DNA from: Diphasiastrum complanatum
Lineage: Eukaryota > Streptophyta > Lycopodiopsida > Lycopodiales > Lycopodiaceae
Assembly: GCA_029204225.1 (NCBI GenBank)
Contig: CM055108.1
Coordinates: 19,410,279 to 19,474,278 of the forward strand
Direction of reading: 5' to 3'
DNA length: 64,000 nt
Made by a program: the position numbers and the translations under genes. The notes beneath the pieces were generated by a model, which worked only from the letters and a program-made list of their open reading frames with translations, was not told the origin of the DNA and did no database searches. Below are positions 28,614-40,080 of the stretch, piece by piece; the first letter of the stretch is position 1, and every line of letters starts with the position of its first letter.

Positions 28614-31397
28614 ATGACAAAGCTTTATCATTTTCATGTGGATCTATCACCAGAATATGCTCCGCTTAGGACAAGAAATTCAAAGCAACCCAAATTGTCA
28701 ACTTCTGATATGGTCCGATATAGGGAGGAAAAACTAAAGCATGTAGATTTATGGTCATCAGGAACATTGTATCCTATTGATCCATGTTCATTGCAACATC
28801 CAGATTTTCATTCGGTGAGTCAATTAATAATCTTTATGTGTCATAGTAAAAATGGCCTTTTGGGTTATTGTGAGAGTTTGATGCTCTATGGGAATGCACA
28901 TTCAATGCAAAGAATACATTATTTGGAAGATGAATCAAGAAAAATATCAAAGGAGTGCGAAGAATAATTTACAAAGATGGAAACTTGTTTGGATGAAAAT
29001 GAGATGCTCAAGAAGAAGATCCAAAGGTTGAAATCTTCTTTGCATCATTATACAACTAGTAATGATGAGATAAAAATTGCATTTCAATCTCTGCGTATCT
29101 CATATTTGTCTCTTGTTAAAGATATGGATGTGCTCAACAAAAAGGTCCGAAGCAACAAGAGGAAAAGACTGGTAAACAAGGATATATGTGATCTATCATC
29201 CAGAGGAGGTCATAGAAAAAGACGAATCCATGCATTCAAGTAAGTTATAGCTTATTTGGTAATGAATATTGCTTGAACTTTTTGATTCATTCATAATCAC
29301 TAATTTTGTAATTTATTCATTTCAACTTTCTGTTGATTTGCTTATTATATACTGCTGTGAATACTATGAGTGTCCTAATTTCTACTGACATTTACATGAA
29401 CATTATGTTTGCAATGCATATCAGCATTGGTTGTTGAAGACCATTTGGCTGATGAGATTTCAATTGGAAACTCACTAGGCTCTATCTTGACTTCTAAATC
29501 TATGAAATCAATGTTAAATAATAACAAAATGAAAAAGATTAAGGCTTCAGTTACTGATAGCATTATGGATGAAGTTGGAAAAATATTAGACACTACATTG
29601 CTTCAGGGGGCATGTGACTTTTCTAGCATCAGTAGGGAAGCATATGCAACAATGTTTAAGATGATAAAGGAGCCATTTGCACAGGTAAATACTAAAAAGT
29701 TTCCAATCCCACGACCATTTCATCTTTTTAAAAGAAAGAGACATGTTAAACCAAGGTATGCAGACAATAGTTGGTAATCCATCTCATATCAATGAAGTGT
29801 ATTGCTCAAAGGGAGAAAGTCTAGCTTATAACAATTCCAACAATTTATTTATTGACATTAATCAATTATTAACATTCATCATAAAGTTTTATGGTATTAC
29901 AAATGAGAATGTCAATAACAAGTTGATAGTTGTTCTCAAGTTAGATGAGTCTGAAATTATAAAAGGACAAAAAATGGAAAGAGTCAGTCTCACGATTATG
30001 AATGGAGCACTTTCAAATTCAGAAGACTCAGAAGGCCTCAATTTCAGTGTTCAATCAGAAAATGATATTTGGTGGTTGGTAGCATTTCAGGTATAGCAGT
30101 TCCTTCGCATAATAAATAGAGATAATCATTTGAATATGGATTTCATATGGAAAATTTTCTCTGTGTTACTATTATGAGGCTAATCATGTTTTTGTATTCT
30201 CTTATAGGTGCTGAAAGAAGACCATGACATTCTCTCATGGATATTTAATAGAACATCATATCCTGCCACCATAAAAAAAATCACATGGAGGGAGTTCCAC
30301 TCAATATCCTGGAATTGACACTTTCAACATTGAATGGCATTTACCAGGAGATCTTAAGACATTAAAATATATGTTCAATGTATCTCATGGCGCTAACTCT
30401 AAACACCCTTGTTTGTACTGCATGAAAACAACAAAAGACATGACAAGGAGTATATGAATATCAAGAGATCGAGAAGATCCTAATTGGAAACTTGTACTAC
30501 CGATTCCTCTATGAAATGTTCATATCTGTACATTGCATGCGGATGTGTATTATAGAAAAAATAATATATCTTCACATCTTGTTTGCATGGAATTCGAGCC
30601 ATAGGCCTCTACGAAGGAAGCTATTTCCAGATTAGAGGATGTGTTGTCCAAAGCAGGCTTACATAAAGGCCACGTTAAAATAAAAAAAGATGACAAGCTA
30701 TCAGGTAAAACAAGAAATATCCATGCAAGCCGAGCATTGGAGGATCTAAAGCTCGAAGATTTTTATCAAATTATTCTGGCAAACAATCCAAGGTTCAATA
30801 CACGGTTTGGAAAGAAATTACTGCAGCAACTCAAGATTTCGAAAAAGAAGGTTCTACTCGTATACACAAAGTAGAACTTTGGAAAAAGTTAGACAACATG
30901 GTGAAATACTTGAGAAAAGATAAATTTTCAAATACTAATGTACAAATGATACAGAAAACAACCAATGAATTTGTAGATGCAGTTCAAAGTGCATGGGGTG
31001 TTGATCATATAGCACATTATATGGTAAGATTTTGATTTTACACTACAATAGACAAATGTGTGCAATTAAATTAGATACTTTTGGTACTGATTTAGATTAT
31101 GTTTTTATGACATGAAGCACATATTACGACATCATTCAACATTCTTTGCAAGAAATAGTGAAAGTCTTAGCATATGGTCATCGCAAGGAATGGAAAAATC
31201 TCATTGGCAAGCAAGAGCGGCATTTCATAAAAGTACACAACATGGCGGAACTAGCACAAAAAACAGCTATATACTGCAACTTTTTCAATGGTTTTATAGA
31301 AGAATCCAAGTTCGTCATAATACAAAATCGACGAATTATAAAAATTTTCAAAAAGCATGCAAATTTATACAAGTTAGTAGGCTTTAGACACACAATA
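28614..31397 (+). pseudogene. Broken intron-bearing gene of unplaced, transposase-like family
   Basis: Segments in order are LYHFHVDLSPEYAP (28614 on), a coiled-coil-like stretch (28977-29239) and LVVEDHLADEISIGNSL to FAQ (29427-29684). These are followed by IVGNPSHINEVYCSKGESL to AFQ (29767-30090), VLKEDHDILSWIF (30208 on), and, after a shift in an A-run, IEWHLPGDLKTLKYM, SHGANSKHPCLYC, VHICTLHADV, and SLSIWSSQGMEKSHWQARAA with LQLFQWFYRR. Introns 29685-29763 and 30091-30207 have GT-AG borders and join in phase 0; a further donor-acceptor pair at 29240/29424 is out of frame by one. Stops at about 28965, 30458 and 30512 show decay. The HGANSKHPCLYC pair of cysteines and the late QGMEKSHW block suggest a large DDE-like or domesticated transposase, but I cannot name the family. 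Confidence 0.6.
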
Positions 31398-31507
31398 TAA
31401 TTTTGTATATTAAATAAAAATATTTACAAAGTACAATTTAGCAGTATCTAATTTGCTTCCGAAACCTTTGTGACAAGAGAGATTGTTTTGTCTCAAGATG
31501 CTACAAA

Positions 31508-33392
31508 ATGAAGATCAATCCGTCCAAGGAGAACCAAAGCAAGGGGGCCGAAGTGAAGGATGGAGCTTCAAGTTCAAAGTGCAAAGGCAAGAAGGACAAA
31601 TCGAAGGAAAGGTGTTTCCTTTGTGGAAAGATGCATGAGGCTTGGAGTCTCACAAGGACTTACAAGATTTGTCTTCAAAAGTCCATCATCACACATTTCA
31701 AACCTTTTGAAGTTTTGCATTCGAAAGTGAATTTTTTGGTTCAAGATGCAAAGATAAATGTCACTTTCATTAATGTCACTTGGATTTATTTCATGTCCTT
31801 GGAAAGCATTTTGTTTAGAACTTTAGAAAAGTTCAAATTTATTGTTATGATCCAAGAGAAACCAAGAAAGATTATGGAGCAATCACAAAATGAAAATAGT
31901 TTCATTTATGCTCTCATGAAATCTTATGAAGAACTATTTTGCTTTGAAGAGATTTTTGTATCTCAAAGGTGGATTAAGGCAATACTAGTTGAGTGTGATG
32001 CCTTAATAGATAGCAAAGCATGTTTTCCTTGTAAACTTACATTGAATATGAAGTCAAGGAAATGGAAATGTCTTCATAATGTATTTTTCGTTGGTTTCAA
32101 TAAGATCATGAATGATGTGTTCATTCATAATGTTGAAGATTGTAAATTTTCAATTTGAAAGGCAAGTTGTAAACTTCTTATGAGAATAAGTGAAGCATCC
32201 AAAGTGGACACTTATATCCATAAGCAAGTAGTTAGCCTTATTGAGATGGAAATACTTCTTGATTTCAATATTAGAAAAATCATGCCAAGTTGTGGTGATT
32301 TTTGGACTTATGTTCCTAGCATAAGTAATGTTGATGATCACATGAAGTACACATTATATGATCATGTTTGTTGTGATCATTTTGAGACATGGAGGTCTTG
32401 GATTTCCATCAAGGAGGAGCACCAAGAAGTTGATCTTGAGGAGTCATCTCGAGGTTCAAGTGTGCCAAGGATTGAGGAGGAGAGTCCTTCTCAAGTTATG
32501 ATTCCAAGAAGAATATCAAGAGACATGGTTGAGCTCATATGGCTCACATTTCAAGGGAAAGAGGAGCACATTTCAAGTAGTATACATCTCATGGTTGCTT
32601 CTCTTATGTCATTTGGTGAATCAATTTGCTTTAGTGAGACTTTTGCATTTCAAAGTTGGAGTAAAGCAATACTAGTTGAGTACGGTGTCTCTCTTGAGAA
32701 CATAGTTGATGTTCTTAATGATATGAAATTGATTTTAGATCAATTAGAAAGCAAATGGTTATTTCATCAAATGTATGCTCTTGAGTCTTGCAAGAGCATG
32801 AGTGAGTTGTCCACTCATAGTGTGAAAAATTGTCTTTTTTCATGTATTGAGGCAAATTGTAAACTCTTTATGAGAGAAAGTGAATCATCCTCTAAGGAAA
32901 CTTATCTCCATAATGAATTATCTAGCCTCATTAGATCTGAGATTATCATGGTAACCAAGCATGAAGATATGATACAAACTCTTTGTTATTATAGCATGCA
33001 TAGTCTTGCCAATGTTGATGAGCCTAATCCTCGAGATCTTGGTAACATGATGTTGGATCTTTGTGATCCTCATGAGTCAAGAAGGACTCTTTATTTTATC
33101 ATGGAGTTGTAGCTATTTTCAAGGAGGAGGAGCTTTTGGATCAACCATATGGTTCAAGGATGGAACAAATCAAGGAAAGAGGTGCTAGGATGGTGCAAAG
33201 CTCTCAAGTTCATCAAAAAAGTCAACATCAAAGAGGCATTATCATGGATACGGTGATTTCGGATCGACATCAAGCTCATTGGCTGATCTTCACACCTTTG
33301 AACCAGCAAGGATCCATATTTGAAGACCAATTCAGCTCATGGAGTCAATCTCAATATCATCATATTTTTATCGAGTTAGTTTTGAGGAGGAG
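31508..33392 (+). mobile_element. 3' internal region of an LTR element with an internally duplicated ORF
   Basis: The first frame (31508-32155, 215 residues) opens with a lysine-rich stretch and a knuckle-like CFLCGKMHEAW that lacks its last Cys. After one stop the frame changes and runs 310 residues (32180-33112), with a further 92-codon frame (33136-33414). No protease, RT or integrase is visible. Two related blocks, about 31905-32240 and 32587-32950, share FxSxxWxKAILVE, a K-W-hydrophobic run, HxVxxCxFS, ANCKLxMRxSE and TYxHxxxxSLI. The sequence ends in a polypurine tract (GAGGAGGAG) that abuts the LTR at 33393, placing it as the 3' end of a plus-strand LTR element, perhaps non-autonomous. 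Confidence 0.6.
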
Positions 33393-34240
33393 TGTTAAAA
33401 TTGGCAAAAGCTAACTTGATCAAATCTTGTAAATACCATTATGAGTAGTACATATCATCATAAGACATGTGTGGAGCCTGTTCCCACATGTGAAATAAAT
33501 GCATTTATCATTTAGATGAGTCATATAGATTGTACATACCGTTTCATTTGAGATCTAGTGGCTAAAATGGCCAAAATCTAGTTTTCTAGCTATATGCCAC
33601 TTGGCATCATTTTATTGGTAGGAAAAGTTATTTCACATGGATAGGAGTGATCTAACACGTGCCCAGGACTGCTTACATGTGTGAAAACATCAGTAGTAGG
33701 TGAGATCCAGCTTGTAGTAGATATTTGTGCAAGTCCCTATAAATTAGGAAAATTGCCTAAAATCAAGGGAGGTGGCTATAAGTTAGGAAACTTGGTCCAT
33801 GTGCCATATTGATGATTATTGGTGGATCCTTTGATGAGTAGGCACTCTCACACGTGCCAAATCAGCTGAGTAAGCATCAGCTCTTGTGTATATATGGTGG
33901 CTCATTTGGCCATAATTGACATGGAAGCTAAATCTTGGTTTTGGAGCAATCCTAGTGTTTTCTCTCTATTTGTCTTGTGTTTTTATGCACTGATTGGGTT
34001 CTAAGATTAGTATACTTTATTCTTAGCCTACTGTCCGTACTCTGACAGGTTTTCACACGTGTGAAACCAACAAGTACAAGTTTTGATCAATAATGATTGT
34101 TCTTGTTAGATTTATTCATCTAGATTTGATCTAAATGCTATCTAATCTTGTGTAGATTGATAGGTTGATCTAATCTAAATCCAATCACACTTGTGATCTG
34201 ATTCAGATCTATTCTTGGTCCATTTTGCTGTACTTTGACA
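33393..34240 (+). repeat. Complete LTR (848 bases), 3' LTR of the upstream element
   Basis: It starts TGTTAAAATT straight after a GGAGGAG polypurine tract and ends TACTTTGACA, giving TG...CA ends. Its last 190 or so bases recur, inverted and nearly identical, at 39384-39580, where a TGGTATCAGAGCC primer site adjoins the end; this fixes the 3' border. A TATA-like GTATATATGG lies near 33892. CACGTG occurs at 33656 and 33851 and inside the 16-base palindrome TTTCACACGTGTGAAA at 34051-34066. Confidence 0.8.
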
Positions 34241-34323
34241 GTTTTCATATGAGGATTGTGAAATTTTACACATGTGGATGCTCTAAAAGTGTGTGAATGA
34301 TCTCCTAAGCAAGCTTATGCACT

Positions 34324-34926
34324 TGTTGATGGATGCTAGATTGAATTCCAAGATCTAGATAAAAAAACTAAGGCATAGAGACAAAGATGGATGCATATGT
34401 TGATAACCAAAGTACATACACTTCAAACAAATTGATCCTTGAAGAAACTAAGTAAAATTAAGCTCCTCTCCTCGGGTAGAGAGAGAAACAAGCAAATCTC
34501 ACCAAACTCAATGTTTGACTCAAAACTCAACATAAATTATGATTCACAAATGGAGTACATATAAAACTCGTGGAGAATCCTCCTTGAATGCTATTGGACC
34601 CCTAATCCTAGGCTCTCTAATGCTATTGGATGAGTGATGTATTCATCCTACAATTCTATTGGACCCTTCTTCAAGATTTCTCAATTCCTATTGGACCCTT
34701 TGACCAAAGCCAACACTTTGACTTCATCACTCATCAACCTACATTAGTACAAGTGTCACAAACCTATTTACTAGCCTACATAGCTCAAGTTTGCATCACA
34801 AATGACTTTTGGCTCAATAGTGGCTTCATGTGGACTTGACCAATTTGCCATCTACACAAAGAAGCTTGACATAAAACTTTATGAAACCCCTAAGACTAAG
34901 ATAGATAACTTTTTATAATTTTGACA
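34324..34926 (-). repeat. Copia LTR (3' LTR of the element at 34.95-35.48 kb)
   Basis: The high-coordinate end is well supported: on the minus strand TATAGGAGGAG (polypurine tract) precedes TGTCAAAATTATAAAAAG. The low end at 34324 is only a candidate TG...CA fit. On the minus strand the LTR has four GTCCAATAG or TCCAATAG words (about 34688, 34652, 34622, 34590) upstream of a TTTATATG box near 34560, which looks like a promoter. Confidence 0.6.
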
Positions 34927-34929
34927 CTC

Positions 34930-35478
34930 CTCCTATAAAGGTATCTAATCTAAAACAACATTGATCTTGGAATCATTCCAAGATTGGATCTATGTTTGAT
35001 GAAGGAACTCTTGAGTAGAGGCTTTGTGAGTAGATCAGCAATACAAGATGATGAATCAATATGCTCCAAATGGATCTCTCCTCCAATAAGCTTCTCTCTC
35101 ACAAAGTGGTGTGCCACTTCTATATGCTTGCTTCTTGCATAAAAAATTGGATTATTTGCAAGTGCTTGGGCTGAGACTTGTGGACTTTCAATCCATCTTA
35201 TCACTTGCAAAGTCCGAATCCGAATAACCAATAATAGATAAATCTTCACTTTTGTAGAGCAGACCATAATCATGTGATGAAGATCTATACCTTAGCACCC
35301 TCTTAGACCATCTTCCAATGTTGGATCTTTGGATCTTGCATAAATTGATTCAACTTGTGCACACAATAGCTCAAGTCGGGTCTAGTGATGGTAAGCCATA
35401 TCAAAGAGCCAATAAGACTCCTAAAAAGTGTGATGTCCTTGAAGGATCTTTCATCACCTTTATTAGAATCTTTTACAA
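34930..35478 (-). pseudogene. Copia reverse transcriptase/RNase H remnant
   Basis: On the minus strand: SLIWLTITRPDLSYCVHKLN and QFMQDPKIQHWK from the RT tail, then ALANNPIFYARSKHIEVAHH, HFVREKLIGGEIHLEHI and ADLLTKPLLKSSF from the RNase H end. All are standard plant copia blocks. The coding match stops at 35478, exactly where the LTR of another copia begins, so this element was split by that insertion or by a later deletion. The middle of its RNase H is also missing. Confidence 0.8.
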
Positions 35479-36262
35479 TGCGGTGGTCGTGAGCACAACG
35501 GAGGCTCGATTGCTCAGAGTGTAGGCCTGTAGGAACGGAAACTCAACACTTAGCAACAAAAATATTCAAGTAGAAGAATTCATACAGTTTGCGCAAATGA
35601 ACGACTCAGTAGTGAGACAAAATTGCAATTTTACAAAAAATATCTTCAATGAGTACAATGGCTTGAAGTAATAACTTTAGCTTGCTAAGCGTGATAGCAC
35701 TGGCTACAGATAACTCTGATTGAAAGGGAAACTAAAAAATTAACACTTACATAGCTTGTTTAAGCTAATATAGAAGTTTACAAGAGAGAATATATCTTAT
35801 GAGCTTTAAAGGCCATTTATGCCAGTCTTTGCATATGTACAAAAGTTGGTAACTGTCAATCGCCTTTGGGATATTTGTTTGTCTAGATGTTTTAGGGTTA
35901 CTCATCCATTGGCGAAGTTGGTCAGCAAAAATACGAAAAAGGTGAAGGTCCCTTAAAGATGATTTCTAAGGTATTCTGGCCACTTGGTCAGAGAGTCACA
36001 TTTTTTGCTAAGGAGCGAAAAAGGCAAAAAAGACGAAGATGCCTTAAAACTGATTTCTAAGGTATTTTAGCCACTTGGCCAGAGTGTCGCATTTTTTGAT
36101 AAGGAGTGAAAAAGGCGAAGGTGCCAAAAAATGATTTCTAAGTCATAAAAAATCTTAAAAGAAAAAATGTGAAGGCCCAAAAAATATGTTGTCGGCCTTT
36201 GGTTTTTTAGGATGCTCATTACTTGAACGATTTGTTTAAGCCTGAGCATAAGAAATCTAACA
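35479..36262 (-). repeat. Copia LTR (3' LTR of the element at 36.26-37.54 kb)
   Basis: On the minus strand AAGGGGGAT (polypurine tract) precedes TGTTAGATTTCTTATG at 36262. The low end TGCGGTGGTC at 35479 abuts the copia coding sequence it interrupts. Length is 784 bases with TG...CA ends. It contains imperfect internal repeats near 35930-36130 built on AGGTATT(C/T)T(A/G)GCCACTTGG. Confidence 0.7.
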
Positions 36263-37540
36263 ATCCCCCTTAATGTGGATCCTGGAAAACTTTGATCTTC
36301 AGACTTAACATATCGTTAAATCTAAGATGTTGCTCCTTTGATAGAGCCTTTGTAAAGTAATCTGCTGCAATGTGATTTGTTCTACAGAAAAACAATACTA
36401 CCTTACTGTGCACTTTCTCTCTAAGGTAGTGATACCTGATTTGTATATGTTTGCTTCGAGAGTGAAATCTCGGATTGAGAGATAGTGCTATTGTGTTTTG
36501 ATTGTCACAATAGATTGTTGTAGGAAGTGGTTGTGCAAGATTGAGGTCTACAAGCAGTTGCCTAAGCCAGATCGTCTCTTTGGTTGCATTTGTGACAACT
36601 ATGTATTCGGATTCTGTGGATGATAATGCAATTGAGGTCTGCTTCCGGCTGTTCCATGAGATTGGGCCTTGGTTGTAAAAAAATACAAATCCAGAAGTTG
36701 ATTTTCTAGTGTCGACATCTCCTGCCCAATCCGCATTTGCGTAGGCTTCAAGGATATTGGCAGTTTGGCTACCTCCATAGCAGATGCTAAGACTTGTCAT
36801 TGTTTGAATGTACTTCATGACCTTTGTTAGCGCTTTCCAATGAGCTATGCCTGGATTTGACAGAAACTGACTGAGTGTACTGATTGAATATGCAAGGTCT
36901 AGTTGTGTGCAGATCATTGCATACATCAATGAGTTGATGATGGATTGAAATGGGTAGCGTTTCATCTCCTCCTTTTCTGCCTCAGTTTGAGACTGTTCCT
37001 TTGAGAGTTTTAGTCCAGGGTCTAGTGGAAAGTTTCTGGGTTTGTAGTTGGCCATTTCATACTTTTCCAGCACGATGTTGAGATATCGTTGCTGATTGAT
37101 AAAGATCAGTCTGTTGGGTCAATCTCGTTGAATTTGGATTTCGAGACAATAGTGGGCTGGACTCATGCCAGTCATCCTGTATTCCTGGGCCATCATGCAT
37201 TTTGTATCCTTCATCAGATTCAAATTATTATTGAATAAGAGTGTATCATCTACGTAGAGAGTGATGATGAAGAAGTATTCTGATACAAATTTGAAATAAA
37301 CATTTGAGTCTGCTGAGTTTGGAATAAAATCATTCTCTATCAGAAATGCATTGATCTTCTGGAACTAGGCTCTGGGTGACTGTTTCAACTCGTAGAGCGC
37401 CTTGTGAATTCTGCATACAAGGTGCTATTGCTTGCCGTTTAGTTTGTATCCCTCTGGCTGTGTCATATAGATTTCCTCTTCGATGGTTTTATTGATTACT
37501 TGCCTCTAATAGGTTGCCACCTATTGATGCCATGATGAGG
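36263..37540 (-). mobile_element. Copia reverse transcriptase and RNase H, partly open
   Basis: The RT part (about 37540-37080) reads EEEIYMTQPEGYKLNGKQ, RIHKALYELKQSPRA, and the catalytic block as ITLYVDDTLLF, with two stops. It continues into an uninterrupted 267-codon frame (37073-36270) with LDLAYSISTLSQFLSNP, YANADWAGDVDTRKSTSGF, TSIALSSTESEYIV, TIYCDNQNTIALS, SRSKHIQIRYHYLRE and IAADYFTKAL, a complete copia RNase H. The 5' half of the element (gag, protease, integrase) is absent. Confidence 0.88.
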
Positions 37541-39370
37541 AAGTAAAACCTAGTGATATGACTTTTCAAAATGTAATTTGTGACTCTCAAGGAACTAGAT
37601 TTGAACACATTCAACAATCTAGAAGGATCTACACAAGATCTAGACCACAAATTTTGAATCATATCTCTTTCAACCTAGTCAATTGGAAACTAATATTTGC
37701 TTTGATCACTAAGACAAAAGAACTCTATCAAATCACAAAAATCAAATCCAAACACCCCTATTGGACTCAACAAATACCAATGAATCTTCCTCTTGAGAGT
37801 TGGAATGGATTTGAAAAGATTTGACTCCTAGATTTTCCTTTTCTCTTGACTAGTTCTCTCAACTTTTGAGATTCTTGAACAAAGTATGGGTTTTGTTTCA
37901 AATATTTGAAAATCAAACTTAGTCACTTCTTTTAAATTCACTCTTGACCCAAATATTCTCACTCTTGAGATTTGGATTGAATTTGATTTGATTTGACAAC
38001 AAATTAAACCACTAATTTTCACAAAAAAAAAGGATCTACACTAGATCACAAAAACTTGACATGTATACTTGATTCAAACACACAAAGCTGAGATCCAATC
38101 ACCCCTTTTGGAATCCCTCTTGAGCCAAAGAATCTCACTCTTGAGATTTGGAATGGACATGAAATGGTTTGATAACAATCTATGTCAATAATTTTTCACC
38201 AAGCTTAAAAATTAGACATCTAGAGATTCACAAAGATCCCAATCATGTATGAACACTCAAATATGGACTCCTCCCTGTTCTAGACTCCCAATGGGATCAC
38301 AACTTGACCCTCACACTCTCACAAAGAAAGTTAAATAGAACTTATTTGAGTTTCATACATATAATGTCAAAATTTTGCTCAAAAAATTGAATTCATTCAC
38401 CCCTATTGGACTCCACCAAGTATCAATGACTCTACCTCTTTAGAGTTGGAGTGAAATTCAAATTTTCAGAAATGTGACACGTCTCTCTCACTAAGATATT
38501 TGCTTACAAAGAGCTAATGCCACTTAGCAAGATTTGATCACAATGAAGAAGACAATTTTTCCACCAAAGTCAAGAATTGAGCTATTTATTCTTGCCCTCT
38601 ACAAAGGAAGGATCTCTTGAAAATTTTGGATCAACCACAACACATATGCCTCACTCACCTTTATGACTTTAATTCAAGCCAAAACACACACTCACACACT
38701 TGAGTAGGGGTGAACAATGTGACTTGGATCTCAAATTTTTCTCCTAGTATTTGCCAACAATTCTTATCACCTTGTATAGGTAGATTTTGCCTTTATGAGT
38801 GTTTGTGCTTTAGAAATTCACTAAGATTTCACTTGGAGGACTGATCCAAGAGTGTCTTCTAGAATTTGGATGCCTTAGACTCAGCCCTTTCACTCTTGAA
38901 CAAATCTAGAATGAAGGTATAATGGATTTCAATCTCTCCCCTTGCAAATCACTCCTTAATCTTTGGTTTATAGCACTCTTTCTCTCTCAACTTCAATGTA
39001 CACTCAAAAAATCAGAGAATCAACTTCAATGTACTATAAAAAAGCTTTAATCCATCTATGTGATTGATCTAAACCAAGAACAAATCAATGGAATAAAAAC
39101 AATGCAAGTGAAAGCTTGAAAAATGCACTAAACTGACTCAAAATTGGGTGTATGAAGCTCAAAATGCACCAAACTGAATTTTATTGTACAAAACAGGTCT
39201 TGTACGACACCACACGTGTGGAAAGTACACCTGCAGCCCAAATCAAGATTTGGTACAAATTTGATGGTTCTAGCTATCCATTCAACCTCGCTACCTCAAT
39301 ATTAGCTTGTTTCCAAAAACCTGCCAATTTGGGCATAGTTTAGATCAATGCCTTAAATGCACTTGTACTT
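37541..39370 (-). mobile_element. Non-coding internal region next to the inverted LTR, with degenerate repeats
   Basis: It lies just inside the primer-binding site at 39371-39383, so on the minus strand it is the 5' internal part of an LTR element. No gag or pol is recognised. Four diverged copies of a block with CACCCC(T)ATTGGACTC, CTCTTGAGA(G/T)TTGGA(A/T)TG and GATTTGA sit near 37755, 37935, 38098 and 38397. A CCACACGTGTGG palindrome is at 39210. The lack of genes suggests a large non-autonomous derivative. Confidence 0.5.
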
Positions 39371-39383
39371 GGCTCTGATACCA
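39371..39383 (-). other. Primer-binding site (initiator Met tRNA type)
   Basis: The reverse complement reads TGGTATCAGAGCC. It is immediately followed by sequence matching the 3' end of the 33.4-kb LTR in inverted orientation. Confidence 0.85.
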
Positions 39384-39580
39384 TTTCAAAGTACAACAAA
39401 ATGGACCAATAATAGATCTGAATCAGATCCACAAGTGTGATTGGATGTTAGATTAGATCAACCTATCAATCTACAGCATTTAGATCAAATCTAGATGAAT
39501 AAATCTAACAAGAACAATCATTATTGATCAAAACTTGTACTTGCTGGTTTCACACGTGTGAAAACCTGTCAGAGTACGGA
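39384..39580 (-). repeat. Partial LTR, inverted copy of 34044-34240
   Basis: About 195 bases nearly identical to the end of the LTR at 33393-34240, including the palindrome TTTCACACGTGTGAAA (39548-39563). Similarity stops after GAGTACGGA near 39580, so the 5' three quarters of this LTR are missing. The terminal CA has become AA. Confidence 0.8.
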
Positions 39581-39679
39581 TGATGGTCATTTCGACTCAC
39601 TCAAAAAAATTTTTGTCCAAAGTCATAACCATGTTGCTATAGGTCCAAACTTTATAAGGAGTTTAAGTACATTTGACTG

Positions 39680-40080
39680 AGGGGAATATGAAACAACAAA
39701 TTGTTGCTCAATGCCACTTGTCAAAAAATACTCCAAATGCATTCAATATCTATTCACCATCATTTTCAGTCCTTAGAGCTTTTATCTTTCTTCCTGTCTA
39801 CGGCTCAGCATGCTCTTTATAAATTTTGAAAAAATGAAAGGCTTCAGATTTGTGCTTCATAAAATATATAGCAACTCTTCTTGAATAATCACCAACGAAT
39901 GTAATAAAGAACTTAGCACCAAGTAATAATGGTGTCTGCATCAGGTCACATATATCTGAATGGATTATGTCTAATAGATTTCTAGATACATGTCTATGAT
40001 TTGACTTAAAGACCTTCTAATCAACTTTCTTCTTATACAACTTTGGCAGATCAAAGAAACAATAATTCGATAATCAAATG
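39680..40080 (-). pseudogene. Copia integrase core fragment
   Basis: On the minus strand: LPKLYKKKVD, SRNLLDIIHSDICDLMQTP, FITFVGDYSRRVAIYFMKHK, SEAFHFFKIYKEHAE and IKALRTENDGEYI. These carry the two aspartates of the integrase catalytic triad. Flanking LTRs and pol are absent. Confidence 0.75.

Noticed and set aside
29239-29425. A third clean intron in the transposase-like gene (GTAAGT at 29240, TATCAG ending 29424)
   Set aside because: Borders look right, but joining them shifts the frame by one and meets a stop; kept only as a possible decayed intron.
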